Shown here one piece after another: positions 39,155 through 47,086 of a stretch of DNA of 64,000 nt. Below the pieces are notes generated by a model, which was not told the DNA's origin, searched no databases, and saw only the letters and a program-made list of their open reading frames with translations. The stretch is from Methylobacterium dankookense (GTDB lineage: Bacteria > Pseudomonadota > Alphaproteobacteria > Rhizobiales > Beijerinckiaceae). The position numbers were made by a program, and so were the translations under genes. The stretch spans positions 248,001 through 312,000 of the forward strand of contig NZ_CABFVH010000001.1 in the NCBI RefSeq assembly GCF_902141855.1, written 5' to 3'. The first letter of the stretch is position 1, and each line of letters begins with the position of its first letter.

Positions 39155-39574
39155 ATGCCGAGCGCCGTCGCCGAGATCCCCGCCGCCGAATCCGAGATCG
39201 CCCGCCGCCACTTCGCAGCGCGTCTCACCCTGGAAACCGACTGCGCCGACGTGCAGGCCGGCCTGAGCGCGGGCGCGCCCGATTTCATCCTGATCGACGT
39301 GCGGGGACCGCAGGCTTACGCGGCGGGCCACGTGCCGGGCGCGCTGAACCTGCCGCACCGGCAGATCGGGCCGGAGACATTGGCCCGCTTCCCGGCGGAG
39401 ACCCTGTTCGTGGTCTATTGCGCCGGGCCGCATTGCAACGGCGGCGACCGCGGCGCCCTGCGCCTCGCCGAGCATGGTCGCCCGGTGAAGCTGATGATCG
39501 GCGGCATCACCGGCTGGCTCGACGAGGGCTTTCCGCTCGCGGAAGGCGAAGCACCGGGATCTCTGACGGTTTAA
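39155..39574 (+). CDS. Rhodanese-like domain protein
   Basis: 139 residues with AGGAG nine bases before the ATG. One rhodanese domain (about 25-130): FILIDVRGPQAYAAGHVPGALNLPH and the active-site loop VVYCAGPHCNGGDRGA, where the first Cys is the sulfur carrier. It transfers sulfane sulfur to thiols or cyanide. Divergent from the FtrA-like regulator, its likely activator, with both promoters within 66 bp. Confidence 0.88.
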   Translation: MPSAVAEIPAAESEIARRHFAARLTLETDCADVQAGLSAGAPDFILIDVRGPQAYAAGHVPGALNLPHRQIGPETLARFPAETLFVVYCAGPHCNGGDRGALRLAEHGRPVKLMIGGITGWLDEGFPLAEGEAPGSLTV

Positions 39575-39589
39575 GTGAGGGAGGCCCGG

Positions 39590-39652
39590 AATACCGGGCT
39601 TCCAAAGGGATCATCCCTTTGGCGGGGTGCCGGGGCAGAGCCCCGGCGGGCC
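39590..39652. repeat. Palindromic intergenic repeat, family A copy 3
   Basis: Contains the same 10+1+10 palindrome (39602-39622, centre C) as the copy at 14992-15012, followed by GCGGGGTGCCGGGGCAGAGC. It sits between the rhodanese gene and the minus-strand winged-helix gene. Confidence 0.85.
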
Positions 39653-39664
39653 TTCCGGGCCGTT

Positions 39665-39949
39665 TCAGGCCGCTTCGGCGAACAGCGTGCGCGCCGCGTC
39701 GGTCGGCGCGAAATGCGTGCGCTGGGTGCGGGGGTCGCGCTCCGTCACCGTGATGAGGCCCGCCTCGTCGAGGCGCGAGAGGGCGCGCAGCACATGAGCG
39801 TGGGCGAGGTCGAAGACCTTCGCGAAGCTGCGCGTGTCGGGGCTCAAGCCCAGATGCGGGGCCGCGAGCAGCCCCGCCTCGATCCGCGAGAGATCCGGAC
39901 GGCGCCCCTGGAGGTGATCAACCGTGCCGATGAAGTCCGCTTCCGTCAT
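39665..39949 (-). CDS. Small winged-helix-like protein, partner of the FdhF-type oxidoreductase
   Basis: 94 residues. The pattern AKVFDLAHAHVLRALSRLDEAGLITVTERDPRTQRTHF resembles a MarR/ArsR-like winged helix with a beta-hairpin wing, but it is too short for a full regulator. It starts 5 bp after the FdhF-like stop and is surely cotranscribed. In Methylobacterium extorquens the fourth formate dehydrogenase has a small second gene, fdh4B; this gene is the positional candidate, which I could not verify. Confidence 0.65.
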   Translation of the reverse strand: MTEADFIGTVDHLQGRRPDLSRIEAGLLAAPHLGLSPDTRSFAKVFDLAHAHVLRALSRLDEAGLITVTERDPRTQRTHFAPTDAARTLFAEAA

Positions 39950-39954
39950 GCCTG

Positions 39955-42243
39955 TTACCGTGCGTGGAGGGTGACCAGAACCGATTTCGAGGTGGGCGTG
40001 TCGCTCTGCGCGCCGAAGGTCGAGAGCGGCACCAGGATGTTGAGCTCGGGGTAGTAGCCGGCGAGCGAGCCGCGCGGCATGTCGAAGGGCACGAGGCGGA
40101 AATCCTCCGCCTCCCGCGCGACGCCGTCGTCATGCGAGCCGCGGATATTGACGCGCTCCCCGAGCCGGTCGCGGATCGCGGCGAGGTCGTCCGGATGGGC
40201 GAACAGCACGCGGCGCTCGCCGTAGACGCCGCGGTAGCGGTCGTCCAAGCCGTAGATCGTGGTGTTGTACTGGTCGTGGCTGCGGAAGGTCTGCAGCACG
40301 AAGGTGTCGTCGGTGCGCTTGGCCTGCTGGTGTTCGGTCGCCTCCGGGAGCGAATCGTCCGAGAAGGTCGCCTTGCCGGTCTCGGTCTCGAAGACCCGCT
40401 CGGCGGCGAGGTTTCGCAGAAGGAAGCCGCGCGGGCGGCGGACGCGGGTGTTGTAGCCGGTGAAGCCCGGAATCGTGCGCCCGATCAGCTCGCGGATGCG
40501 GTCATGGTCGTCGGCGAGCGCGGCCCAGTCGACCTTGTCCGAGCCGACGGTCGCCGCGGCGATGCCGGCGATGATCCCGACCTCGGAGCGCAGATGCGGC
40601 GAGGCCGGCTTGTTGATGCCGCCCGAGCCATGGACCATGCTCATCGAATCCTCGACGGTCACGATCTGGACCTTGCCGGCGCTGTTGCGGTCGATCTCGG
40701 TGCGGCCGAGGCAGGGCAGGATGTAGGCGATCCGGCCCGGCACGAGGTGCGAGTGGTTGAGCTTCGTCGCGATGTGGACGGTGAGCTCGCAGCCGGCCAG
40801 CGCCTTGGCGACGAGCGCCGAATCCGGCGTGGCGCGAGCGAAGTTGCCGCCGAGCCCGATGAAGGCCTTGGCCGAGCCGCCGCACATGGCGCGGATCGCG
40901 GCGAGCACGTTGTGCCCGTGCTGGCGCGGAGCCGTGAAGCCGAATTCCTGCTCCAGCGCATCGAGGAGGGCGGCCGGCGGCTTCTCGTTGATGCCGACCG
41001 TGCGGTCGCCCTGCACGTTCGAGTGGCCGCGCACCGGGCAGAGGCCCGCGCCGGGCCGCCCGACATGGCCGCGCAGGAACAGCACGTTGGCGATCTCGCG
41101 GATCGTCGGCACCGAGTGCTTGTGCTGCGTCACGCCCATCGCCCAGGTGGCGATGACCTTGTCGGCGCCGAGATAGACCTCGGCCATCGCCTCGATCTCG
41201 TCCCGGGTCAGGCCCGACTGGTCGAGGATCGCCTCCCAACCGGTGGCGTCGACGGCGGCGCGATAGGCCGCGAGCCCGTCCGTGTGCTTGGCGAGGAAGG
41301 CCCGGTCGAGGAGCGAGGGCCGGCCGGCCGCGATCTCGGCGTCGTCTCGCGCGAAGATCGCCTTGGCCATGCCGCGGAAGGCGGCCATGTCGCCGCCGAG
41401 CCGCGGCTGCAGGTAGTGGCTGGCGACGGGCTGGCTCGCGCCGCGCAGCATCTCGACGGTGTTCTGCGGGTCGGCGAAGCGCTCCAGGCCGCGCTCGCGC
41501 ACCGGGTTCAGCACGACGACGCGGGCGCCGCGCTGGGCGGCGCGGCGCAGGTCGCCGAGCATGCGCGGATGGTTGGTGCCGGGATTCTGCCCGACCACGA
41601 AGACCGCGTCGGCCTTCTCGAAATCCTCCAGGCTCACCGTGCCCTTGCCGATGCCGATGGCCTGGGTGAGCGCGATGCCGCTCGCCTCGTGGCACATGTT
41701 CGAGCAGTCGGGGAAGTTGTTGGTGCCGTAGAGCCGGGCGAAGAGCTGGTAGAGATAGGCCGCCTCGTTGGAGGCGCGGCCGGAGGTGTAGAACTCGGCC
41801 TGGTCCGGATGGGCGAGGCCGCGGAGCGTCGCGCCGATCTCGGCGAAGGCCTCGTCCCAGGGCACGGCGATGTAGCGGTCGAGGCCCGCATCGTAGCGCA
41901 TCGGCTGCGTCAGGCGGCCCTCGCCCTCCAGGGCGTGGTCGGTCCAGCCGCGCAGCTCGGTCACCGTATGGCGCGCGAAGAAGCTCGGGGGCGTGCGCTT
42001 GTCGGTGGCCTCCCAGGAGACCGCCTTCACGCCGTTCTCGCAGAACTCGAACGAGGAGCCGTGCTCCGGGTCGCCCCAGGCGCAGCCGGGACAGTCGAAC
42101 CCGTCCGGCTGGTTGGCCTTCAGCATGGCGCGCGCGCCGGAGAGCGGCGCGCGGCTGCCGAGGAGGTGCCTCCCGCAGGACTTCAGGGCGCCCCAGCCGC
42201 CGGCGGCGGAGGAGCGCTTGGGAGACGCGACCGGGTTGTCCAT
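39955..42243 (-). CDS. FdhF/YdeP family molybdopterin oxidoreductase (formate dehydrogenase 4-like)
   Basis: 762 residues. A [4Fe-4S] site is suggested by DCPGCAWGD and FEFCENG (about 49-70). The molybdenum ligand is probably the cysteine in CSNMCHEASGIAL (about 180-192), and pterin-binding motifs include VFVVGQNPGTNHPRML (about 214-229). The C-terminal molydopterin-dinucleotide domain begins near residue 640 with FRSHDQYNTTIYG. Length and family match Fdh4A of methylotrophic Methylobacterium, which oxidises formate, so that is the likely role, but YdeP-type enzymes of unknown substrate share the fold. The 94-residue gene follows in the operon. Confidence 0.82.
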   Translation of the reverse strand: MDNPVASPKRSSAAGGWGALKSCGRHLLGSRAPLSGARAMLKANQPDGFDCPGCAWGDPEHGSSFEFCENGVKAVSWEATDKRTPPSFFARHTVTELRGWTDHALEGEGRLTQPMRYDAGLDRYIAVPWDEAFAEIGATLRGLAHPDQAEFYTSGRASNEAAYLYQLFARLYGTNNFPDCSNMCHEASGIALTQAIGIGKGTVSLEDFEKADAVFVVGQNPGTNHPRMLGDLRRAAQRGARVVVLNPVRERGLERFADPQNTVEMLRGASQPVASHYLQPRLGGDMAAFRGMAKAIFARDDAEIAAGRPSLLDRAFLAKHTDGLAAYRAAVDATGWEAILDQSGLTRDEIEAMAEVYLGADKVIATWAMGVTQHKHSVPTIREIANVLFLRGHVGRPGAGLCPVRGHSNVQGDRTVGINEKPPAALLDALEQEFGFTAPRQHGHNVLAAIRAMCGGSAKAFIGLGGNFARATPDSALVAKALAGCELTVHIATKLNHSHLVPGRIAYILPCLGRTEIDRNSAGKVQIVTVEDSMSMVHGSGGINKPASPHLRSEVGIIAGIAAATVGSDKVDWAALADDHDRIRELIGRTIPGFTGYNTRVRRPRGFLLRNLAAERVFETETGKATFSDDSLPEATEHQQAKRTDDTFVLQTFRSHDQYNTTIYGLDDRYRGVYGERRVLFAHPDDLAAIRDRLGERVNIRGSHDDGVAREAEDFRLVPFDMPRGSLAGYYPELNILVPLSTFGAQSDTPTSKSVLVTLHAR

Positions 42244-42739
42244 GAAGGAACTCGCGAAGACGCACTATGCGCCTGCGAGATAAGCGCCGATCCCGGACCG
42301 CCTCAATCGGGCCCGCGCGCAGGCCCCGCATGCATCGAGAGCAGGTGTTCGACCAGCTTCCTTTTAATCATCCCAAGGTCGGCTCGGATCTGGAATGGGT
42401 GATCTGCCTTTTTATGCATTGCGGTTATTGCTGCAGGATTTTGTCGGTCAACAACCAAACCCCGTTGAAGCGCGCAAAACTGGAACGATTTTGCCATAAC
42501 CCAGGAGCGGCATGAACATTCCTGCCGACACATCCAGTGCCGGCCCGCAGACCATCAGGCATGCCAGATCGATCCGCACTGTGGCGCATGTGCACAACTC
42601 GGGACGCAACTTGAGACACATAGAGCATCGGCGTTGCGCAGTGTGAGGGGACCGATCTAAATGGTGATTTGAAACCTAGAATACACATCGTGCGTTGGCG
42701 GCCGCGTGGTCGGCCGACGACCGCATGGGAGGGCGTCTG
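42244..42739. other. 496-bp A/T-richer intergenic region
   Basis: Less GC-rich than its surroundings, especially 42355-42500. It separates the FdhF-like gene from the putative toxin gene and includes both promoters. TAGAAT at 42677-42682 is a -10 candidate for the toxin with no clear -35. Short frames present lack ribosome sites. No RNA gene or insertion-sequence end was recognised. Confidence 0.6.
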
Positions 42740-43063
42740 GTGGGGTGCACGACGGTTCAGTTGTACCGGAAGGGCAATGCGACGAGCGCCCGGCTCGATC
42801 ATGTGCGGCAACAGGATATCGAGCACTTCGACGTCGGCGGCGTTCCTTGGGTGCGGGCTGGAACGGGCGGCATCTCGACGAATGCGGTCCCACTTCAGGA
42901 CGGCGGCCGGTGGTGGCAGCTCCCCGCGGGCTACGATTACGGCAACCTTCTCGTCGTCTGGAACGATGCCGACGCGCATTGGTCCTGGGAGCCGAAAAAT
43001 GATATGACGCTGAGCGACTTTCGGGCGTTGCTCAGCCTGGCCAATCAAGCCTTCCTTCCTTGA
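42740..43063 (+). CDS. Putative Tse2-like ADP-ribosyltransferase toxin
   Basis: 107 residues from the GTG at 42740, which has GGGAGGG six bases upstream; ATG 42725 has no such site. Spaced motifs fit small Tse2-type ADP-ribosyltransferases: LYRKGN (8-13), GTGGIST (41-47), WWQLPAG (58-64) and HWSWEP then DM (80-89), the R / S-T / E arrangement of the fold. Tse2 toxins are cytoplasmic killers paired with an immunity protein. Here it is followed 30 bp later by an acidic small gene. No type VI secretion genes are nearby, so a stand-alone toxin-antitoxin role is likelier. Family call is by memory of motifs. Confidence 0.6.
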   Translation: MGCTTVQLYRKGNATSARLDHVRQQDIEHFDVGGVPWVRAGTGGISTNAVPLQDGGRWWQLPAGYDYGNLLVVWNDADAHWSWEPKNDMTLSDFRALLSLANQAFLP

Positions 43064-43093
43064 GGTCGGCCGATAGACAGGGTTCACGGAGTC

Positions 43094-43432
43094 ATGGTCG
43101 GACTTTCACCGAAGGCGCTGCGGTTCGCCGATACGACGATGCGCGCCTATCTCGACGAGGGGGCCAACTCCTCCGACGAGCGCGAGATTTGGCTGAGGTG
43201 GCGTGCGGAACGCGGGCCCTCCGTGCAGGCGGGTCCGGACGGCTACGTCGAGGTGCCGGACGAGATCGGACAGATCCTTCGCGACGCCGTCGAGCGGATG
43301 ATTGCCGACCTGAAGCATCAATCTGCCGAGGGTGACGAGGACGGCGATCTCGGCAACGACATCGCCTTCCTGAGCGCCGTCCACGGCAAGCTCGACGCGG
43401 ACCTGAACGCGGACCGCAGGTTCGGCTGGTAA
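43094..43432 (+). CDS. Putative cognate antitoxin/immunity protein
   Basis: 112 residues, strongly acidic (about 25 Asp/Glu), largely helical by composition, with VEVPDEIGQILRDAVERMIADL (about 56-77) as a likely long helix. The spacing behind the toxin-like gene (30 bp), same strand and similar size suggest a two-gene operon where this product neutralises the first. GGAG is only two bases from the ATG, so an internal start (ATG 43139) is possible. No family is recognised; the role is inferred from context. Confidence 0.5.
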   Translation: MVGLSPKALRFADTTMRAYLDEGANSSDEREIWLRWRAERGPSVQAGPDGYVEVPDEIGQILRDAVERMIADLKHQSAEGDEDGDLGNDIAFLSAVHGKLDADLNADRRFGW

Positions 43433-43447
43433 GGCCGCGCAGCCGGC

Positions 43448-44521
43448 TCAGCCCTTCGCCAAAGCCGCCGCGTCGCGCCCCACCGCCCCGGCGAGGCTGG
43501 TCAGGCCCTCGGCCTGCATCCGGGCCAGGAGCCCGCGCTTGATCGCGCCGACGAGACCCGGCCCCTCATAGACCAGGGCGGAATAGAGCTGCACGAGGCT
43601 CGCCCCGGCTCGGATCTTGGTCCAGGCGGCCTCGGCGGAGTCGATGCCGCCGACGCCGATCAGCGGCAGCCTGTCCCCGACGCGCAGATAGGTCTCGGCC
43701 AGGAGCCGCGTGGCCGGCCCGAACAGCGGCCGGCCGGAGAGGCCGCCGGTCTCCCTGGCGAGGCCCGTCTCGGCGAGGGTGGCGGGCCGGGCGATCGTGG
43801 TGTTCGAGACGACGAGGGCCTGGACGCCGCGCCGCAGCGCCGTGGCGCTGATCGCGTCGAGGGCGTCGAGGGTGATGTCGGGTGCGATCTTGAGGAGCAC
43901 GGCCGTGCCCGGGGCCGCGCCGTCGCGCGCCTCGACCACGCGGGCGAGCAACTCGTCGAGGAAGGCCTCGCCCTGCAGGTCGCGCAGGCCCGGGGTGTTG
44001 GGCGAGGAGACGTTGACGGTGACGAAGGCCACGTGCGGCGCGAGGCGGCGCGTGCAGGCGACGTAGTCGGCGAGCCGGTCGCCGGATTCCTTGTTCGCGC
44101 CGATATTGACGCCGACGACGCCGGAGCGGCCGGCGCGCGCGGCGAGCCGGCCGGCCACCACCTCGACCCCCTCGCTGTTGAGGCCGAAGCGGTTGATCAC
44201 CGCCCGGTCGCGGGCGAGCCGGAACACCCGCGGGCGCGGGTTGCCGGGCTGCGGGAGCGGCACCACGCCGCCGACCTCGACGAAGCCGAAGCCGAGGCCG
44301 AGGAGCGCGTCCGGAACCGTGGCGCCCTTGTCGAATCCGGCCGCGAGGCCGACCGGATTGGGGAAGCGCCGGCCCAGGATCTCGACGGCGAGGCGGGGGT
44401 CGTCCGCTGCCGGGCGGCGGGCCGGAAGGGCCGCCAGAGCTCGCAACGTCAGATTGTGTGCCGTCTCGGCGTCCAGCCCGTGCAGCACCGGCCGGACCAA
44501 GGGGAACAGGACATCGATCAT
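43448..44521 (-). CDS. pyrD: Dihydroorotate dehydrogenase (quinone), class 2
   Basis: 357 residues from the ATG at 44521, overlapping the upstream DUF952 stop as ATGA. The amphipathic N-terminus (about 1-30) docks on the inner membrane; FMN-site motifs include AAGFDKGA (lysine 65), [15 protein letters not shown] (catalytic serine, about 165-180) and VVSNTT (about 243). It oxidises dihydroorotate to orotate with quinone. The normally conserved GTVTP-RPQ loop reads GGVVPLPQ (84-91), replacing the threonine next to FMN. Confidence 0.93.
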   Translation of the reverse strand: MIDVLFPLVRPVLHGLDAETAHNLTLRALAALPARRPAADDPRLAVEILGRRFPNPVGLAAGFDKGATVPDALLGLGFGFVEVGGVVPLPQPGNPRPRVFRLARDRAVINRFGLNSEGVEVVAGRLAARAGRSGVVGVNIGANKESGDRLADYVACTRRLAPHVAFVTVNVSSPNTPGLRDLQGEAFLDELLARVVEARDGAAPGTAVLLKIAPDITLDALDAISATALRRGVQALVVSNTTIARPATLAETGLARETGGLSGRPLFGPATRLLAETYLRVGDRLPLIGVGGIDSAEAAWTKIRAGASLVQLYSALVYEGPGLVGAIKRGLLARMQAEGLTSLAGAVGRDAAALAKG

Positions 44522-44865
44522 GCCCCGATCTCCGCCGGGAAAAGGTGGGTTCCGTCCGCGTCCAGGGGCAGGTCGGAAATCCTGCGCACCGCCGCGAGCG
44601 GCATCTCCGCGTAGAGATGGGGAAACAGGTCGCCGCCGCGCGAGGGCTCGTAGCGCAGCGCCTCGCCGAGCGCCGCCGCGTCCACCGCGACGAGGACGAG
44701 GTCGTCCTGTCCGGCGAAATGGCGGGCGGCGGTCTCCCGCACCTGCGCTGCGGTGGAGAAGTGGATGAATCCATCGGCGCGGTCGACCGGGGCGCCGGTG
44801 AAGCGGCCGAGCGACTCGGCCTCGCGCCAGAGGTCGCGCGGGCAGATCTTGTAGATGAGCGGCAT
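44518..44865 (-). CDS. DUF952 family protein
   Basis: 115 residues from [17 protein letters not shown] at 44865; the open frame to 44931 adds unconserved sequence. DUF952 features: [26 protein letters not shown] (about 33-48) and [14 protein letters not shown] (about 81-94). Proteins of this type are small, soluble and uncharacterised; the His-Phe-Ser motif suggests a binding pocket. It is translationally coupled to pyrD by an ATGA overlap, a frequent alphaproteobacterial pairing. Confidence 0.85.
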   Translation of the reverse strand: MPLIYKICPRDLWREAESLGRFTGAPVDRADGFIHFSTAAQVRETAARHFAGQDDLVLVAVDAAALGEALRYEPSRGGDLFPHLYAEMPLAAVRRISDLPLDADGTHLFPAEIGA

Positions 44866-44973
44866 CGAGGATCCGTGGCTGTCGCAGGCGTCGATAGGGC
44901 GATGTGCCGGCCCCTGACAACCTTTTCCCATCCGCAGGGTTGATCCCGACGGGTGCGGACAGCACCGGAATTC

Positions 44974-45001
44974 CCGGTTGAATCCAACCGGAAATCGGTT
45001 G
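44974..45001. promoter_or_regulatory. Candidate operator upstream of the S24 regulator
   Basis: CCGGTTG-AATC-CAACCGG (44974-44991) is a perfect 7-bp-arm inverted repeat, followed after four bases by a third CGGTTG half-site at 44996-45001. It is 80 bp before the XRE/S24 regulator gene, so autoregulation is plausible. Confidence 0.4.
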
Positions 45002-45080
45002 CGTTTCGCACGAGGTAGCCCTAGTTTCCTACAACTGAGCCGTGCGTCCCAGCGGCAGGTTGAGGCATCGAGCCCGACTG

Positions 45081-45713
45081 ATGTTGTCCCACGAACAGAT
45101 CTGGACCGCCATCGACCGGCTGGCGGAGCGCCACGGATATTCCCCCTCCGGCCTCGCCCGGCGCTCAGGGCTCGACGCGACGAGCTTCAACCGCTCGAAG
45201 CGGATCGGCGCGGACGGGCGCAAGCGCTGGCCGTCCACAGAATCGGTCTCCAAGGTTCTCGCCGCCACGGGGGCGAGCCTCGACGAGTTCCTGCGCCTGA
45301 TCGAGGCGCGCGAGGGGCCTGTGCGCTCCACCGTGCCGCTGATCGGCATGACGCAGGCCGGCTCCGGCCGCATGTTCACCGAGGACGGCCTGCCGACCGG
45401 CGGAGCCGGCTGGGAGGAGATCGACTTCCCCGATCTCGGCGAGGAGCGCGCCTTCGCCCTGGAGGTCCAGGGCGATTCCATGCTGCCCCTGTTCCGCGAC
45501 GGCGACGTGCTGATCGTCTCGCCCTCGGCGAGCGTGCGCAAGGGCGACCGGGTGGTGGTGCGCCTGCATGGCGGCGAGGTGGTCGCCAAGGAATTGAAGC
45601 GGCGGACCGCGCGCACCGTCGAGCTGACCTCGCTCAACCCCGACCACGAGGAGCGCGTGCTCAATGTCGGCGAGATCGCCTGGATGGCCCGGGTGATGTG
45701 GGTGCGCCAGTAG
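45081..45713 (+). CDS. XRE family regulator with S24 peptidase domain
   Basis: 210 residues from the ATG at 45081. The N-terminal helix-turn-helix region (about 5-75) contains SGLARRSGLDATSFNRSKR; the C-terminal LexA/CI-type domain (about 85-205) has the serine in QGDSMLP (Ser133) and lysine in VVAKEL (Lys170), so the self-cleavage dyad is intact. Such proteins control stress or prophage genes but no phage genes are near. A palindromic operator candidate lies upstream, suggesting negative autoregulation. It is followed 13 bp later by a histidine kinase gene. Confidence 0.85.
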   Translation: MLSHEQIWTAIDRLAERHGYSPSGLARRSGLDATSFNRSKRIGADGRKRWPSTESVSKVLAATGASLDEFLRLIEAREGPVRSTVPLIGMTQAGSGRMFTEDGLPTGGAGWEEIDFPDLGEERAFALEVQGDSMLPLFRDGDVLIVSPSASVRKGDRVVVRLHGGEVVAKELKRRTARTVELTSLNPDHEERVLNVGEIAWMARVMWVRQ

Positions 45714-45726
45714 GCGCGATCCCGCT

Positions 45727-46905
45727 TTGACGCCGGGCGCCGGGACGGTCACCCTGCCGGGCGTCGCGCGGGCCGAATCCGGCCCGCATCCTGACGAGAC
45801 CTGGCCGGACGGGACCTTGCCGGAAGAGATCCAGCCCCCGAACGGAGACGAGGCCGGCGGCCTCGATCCCGCCACCGCCGCGCTCCTCGATGCGGGCAGC
45901 GTCGCGGCCCTGCTCCTCGACGGTCCGGAGGGGCGCATCCTGCACGCCAACCCGGCCTTCCGGGCGCTCACAGGCTATGCCGAGGCCGAGATCCTCGGCC
46001 GCGACCTCGGCCTGCTCGGCGAGGCGGCGCTCGCCCCCGCGGCGGGGCCGCTGGAATTCCTGGCGACGCGCCGGGACGGATCGAGCTTCTGGGCCTGGCT
46101 CGCCGCGGCGCCCGTGGCCGGGGGCGAGCGCCGGCTGGTCCAGATCCTCGACGTGACGCGGCGGCACGAGGCCGAGACGGCGCTCACCCTGTCGCGCCAG
46201 CGCGAGGCGCTCGGGCTCCTCACGAACAGCGTGGCGCACGAGTTCAACAACTTCCTGCAGATCCTGATCGGCTACATCGACGGGCTGAAGCGCCGGCTCG
46301 GCGACCGGCCCGAGCCCTTCATCCAGCGCGCGATCAGCCGCTCCACCGACGCGACCGAGCGCGCCGCGGTGCTGACGCGCCAGCTCCTCGCCTTCTCGCG
46401 CAAGATCGCGCCCGAGGTGCGGGCGGTCGACCTCGACCTGATGGTGGCCGAGGCCACCGAGGCCATGCGGCCGAGCCTGCCCGGCCGGATCCACCTGGAG
46501 GTGGCGCGTACGCCCGACCTGCCCTTCGCCATCGCCAATCCGACCCAGGTGGAGCTGGCGCTGCGCCACATCGTGGCCAATGCCTGCGAGGCGATGCCGG
46601 AGGGCGGCACCGTCACGCTCTCCACCTTCCGGGTGATGCCGGGGGACCGCACCCTGCAGCAGCCGAACGACGGCGCGGTCGGGCTCGTGGTGAGCGACAC
46701 CGGCATCGGCATGTCGCCGGAGATGCTGGCCCGGGCGCTCGCCCCCTTCGCGACCAGCCGCGAGGCCGGCCGCGGGGCCGGGCTCGCCATCGTGCACGGG
46801 CTGATGAAGCGCCAGAACGGCACGATCAGCCTCGACAGCCGCCCCAACGAGGGCACGCAGGTCCGCCTCGTCTTCCCCGCTGCGCCGCGCCGGACGATGC
46901 ATTGA
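45727..46905 (+). CDS. PAS domain sensor histidine kinase
   Basis: 392 residues if TTG at 45727 is the start; no ATG/GTG lies near, so the start is uncertain. A PAS domain (about 50-145: ALLLDGPEGRILHANPAFRALTGY) is followed by an H-box of HEFNN type (VAHEFNNFLQILIGYIDGL, about 168-186) and an ATPase domain with HIVANACEAMP (N-box), SDTGIGM and GRGAGLAIVHG. No membrane helices, so a cytoplasmic sensor. It lacks a receiver domain and no cognate regulator is adjacent; the upstream S24 gene may share its transcript. Confidence 0.82.
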   Translation: MTPGAGTVTLPGVARAESGPHPDETWPDGTLPEEIQPPNGDEAGGLDPATAALLDAGSVAALLLDGPEGRILHANPAFRALTGYAEAEILGRDLGLLGEAALAPAAGPLEFLATRRDGSSFWAWLAAAPVAGGERRLVQILDVTRRHEAETALTLSRQREALGLLTNSVAHEFNNFLQILIGYIDGLKRRLGDRPEPFIQRAISRSTDATERAAVLTRQLLAFSRKIAPEVRAVDLDLMVAEATEAMRPSLPGRIHLEVARTPDLPFAIANPTQVELALRHIVANACEAMPEGGTVTLSTFRVMPGDRTLQQPNDGAVGLVVSDTGIGMSPEMLARALAPFATSREAGRGAGLAIVHGLMKRQNGTISLDSRPNEGTQVRLVFPAAPRRTMH

Positions 46906-47086
46906 GCCGGCTTCCCCGGCGGCTCGATTGAGGAATCGTTGACCAAAGGGCCGCGCTGTCACCGCGGAGCGCGGAAAGACAGTCGCGGCGATGGACTAAA
47001 ACGCCGGCTGAACCGTCCCCATATTATCGACGGCGGCGAACGCCGCGACCGGTTCACACGATCTGTTCTCTCTCCAGGGGCTCCCG

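Noticed and set aside
42425..43087. 220-codon minus-strand frame opposite the toxin-like gene
   Set aside because: No ribosome site and no recognisable domain; the plus-strand frame has conserved motifs and a strong Shine-Dalgarno site.
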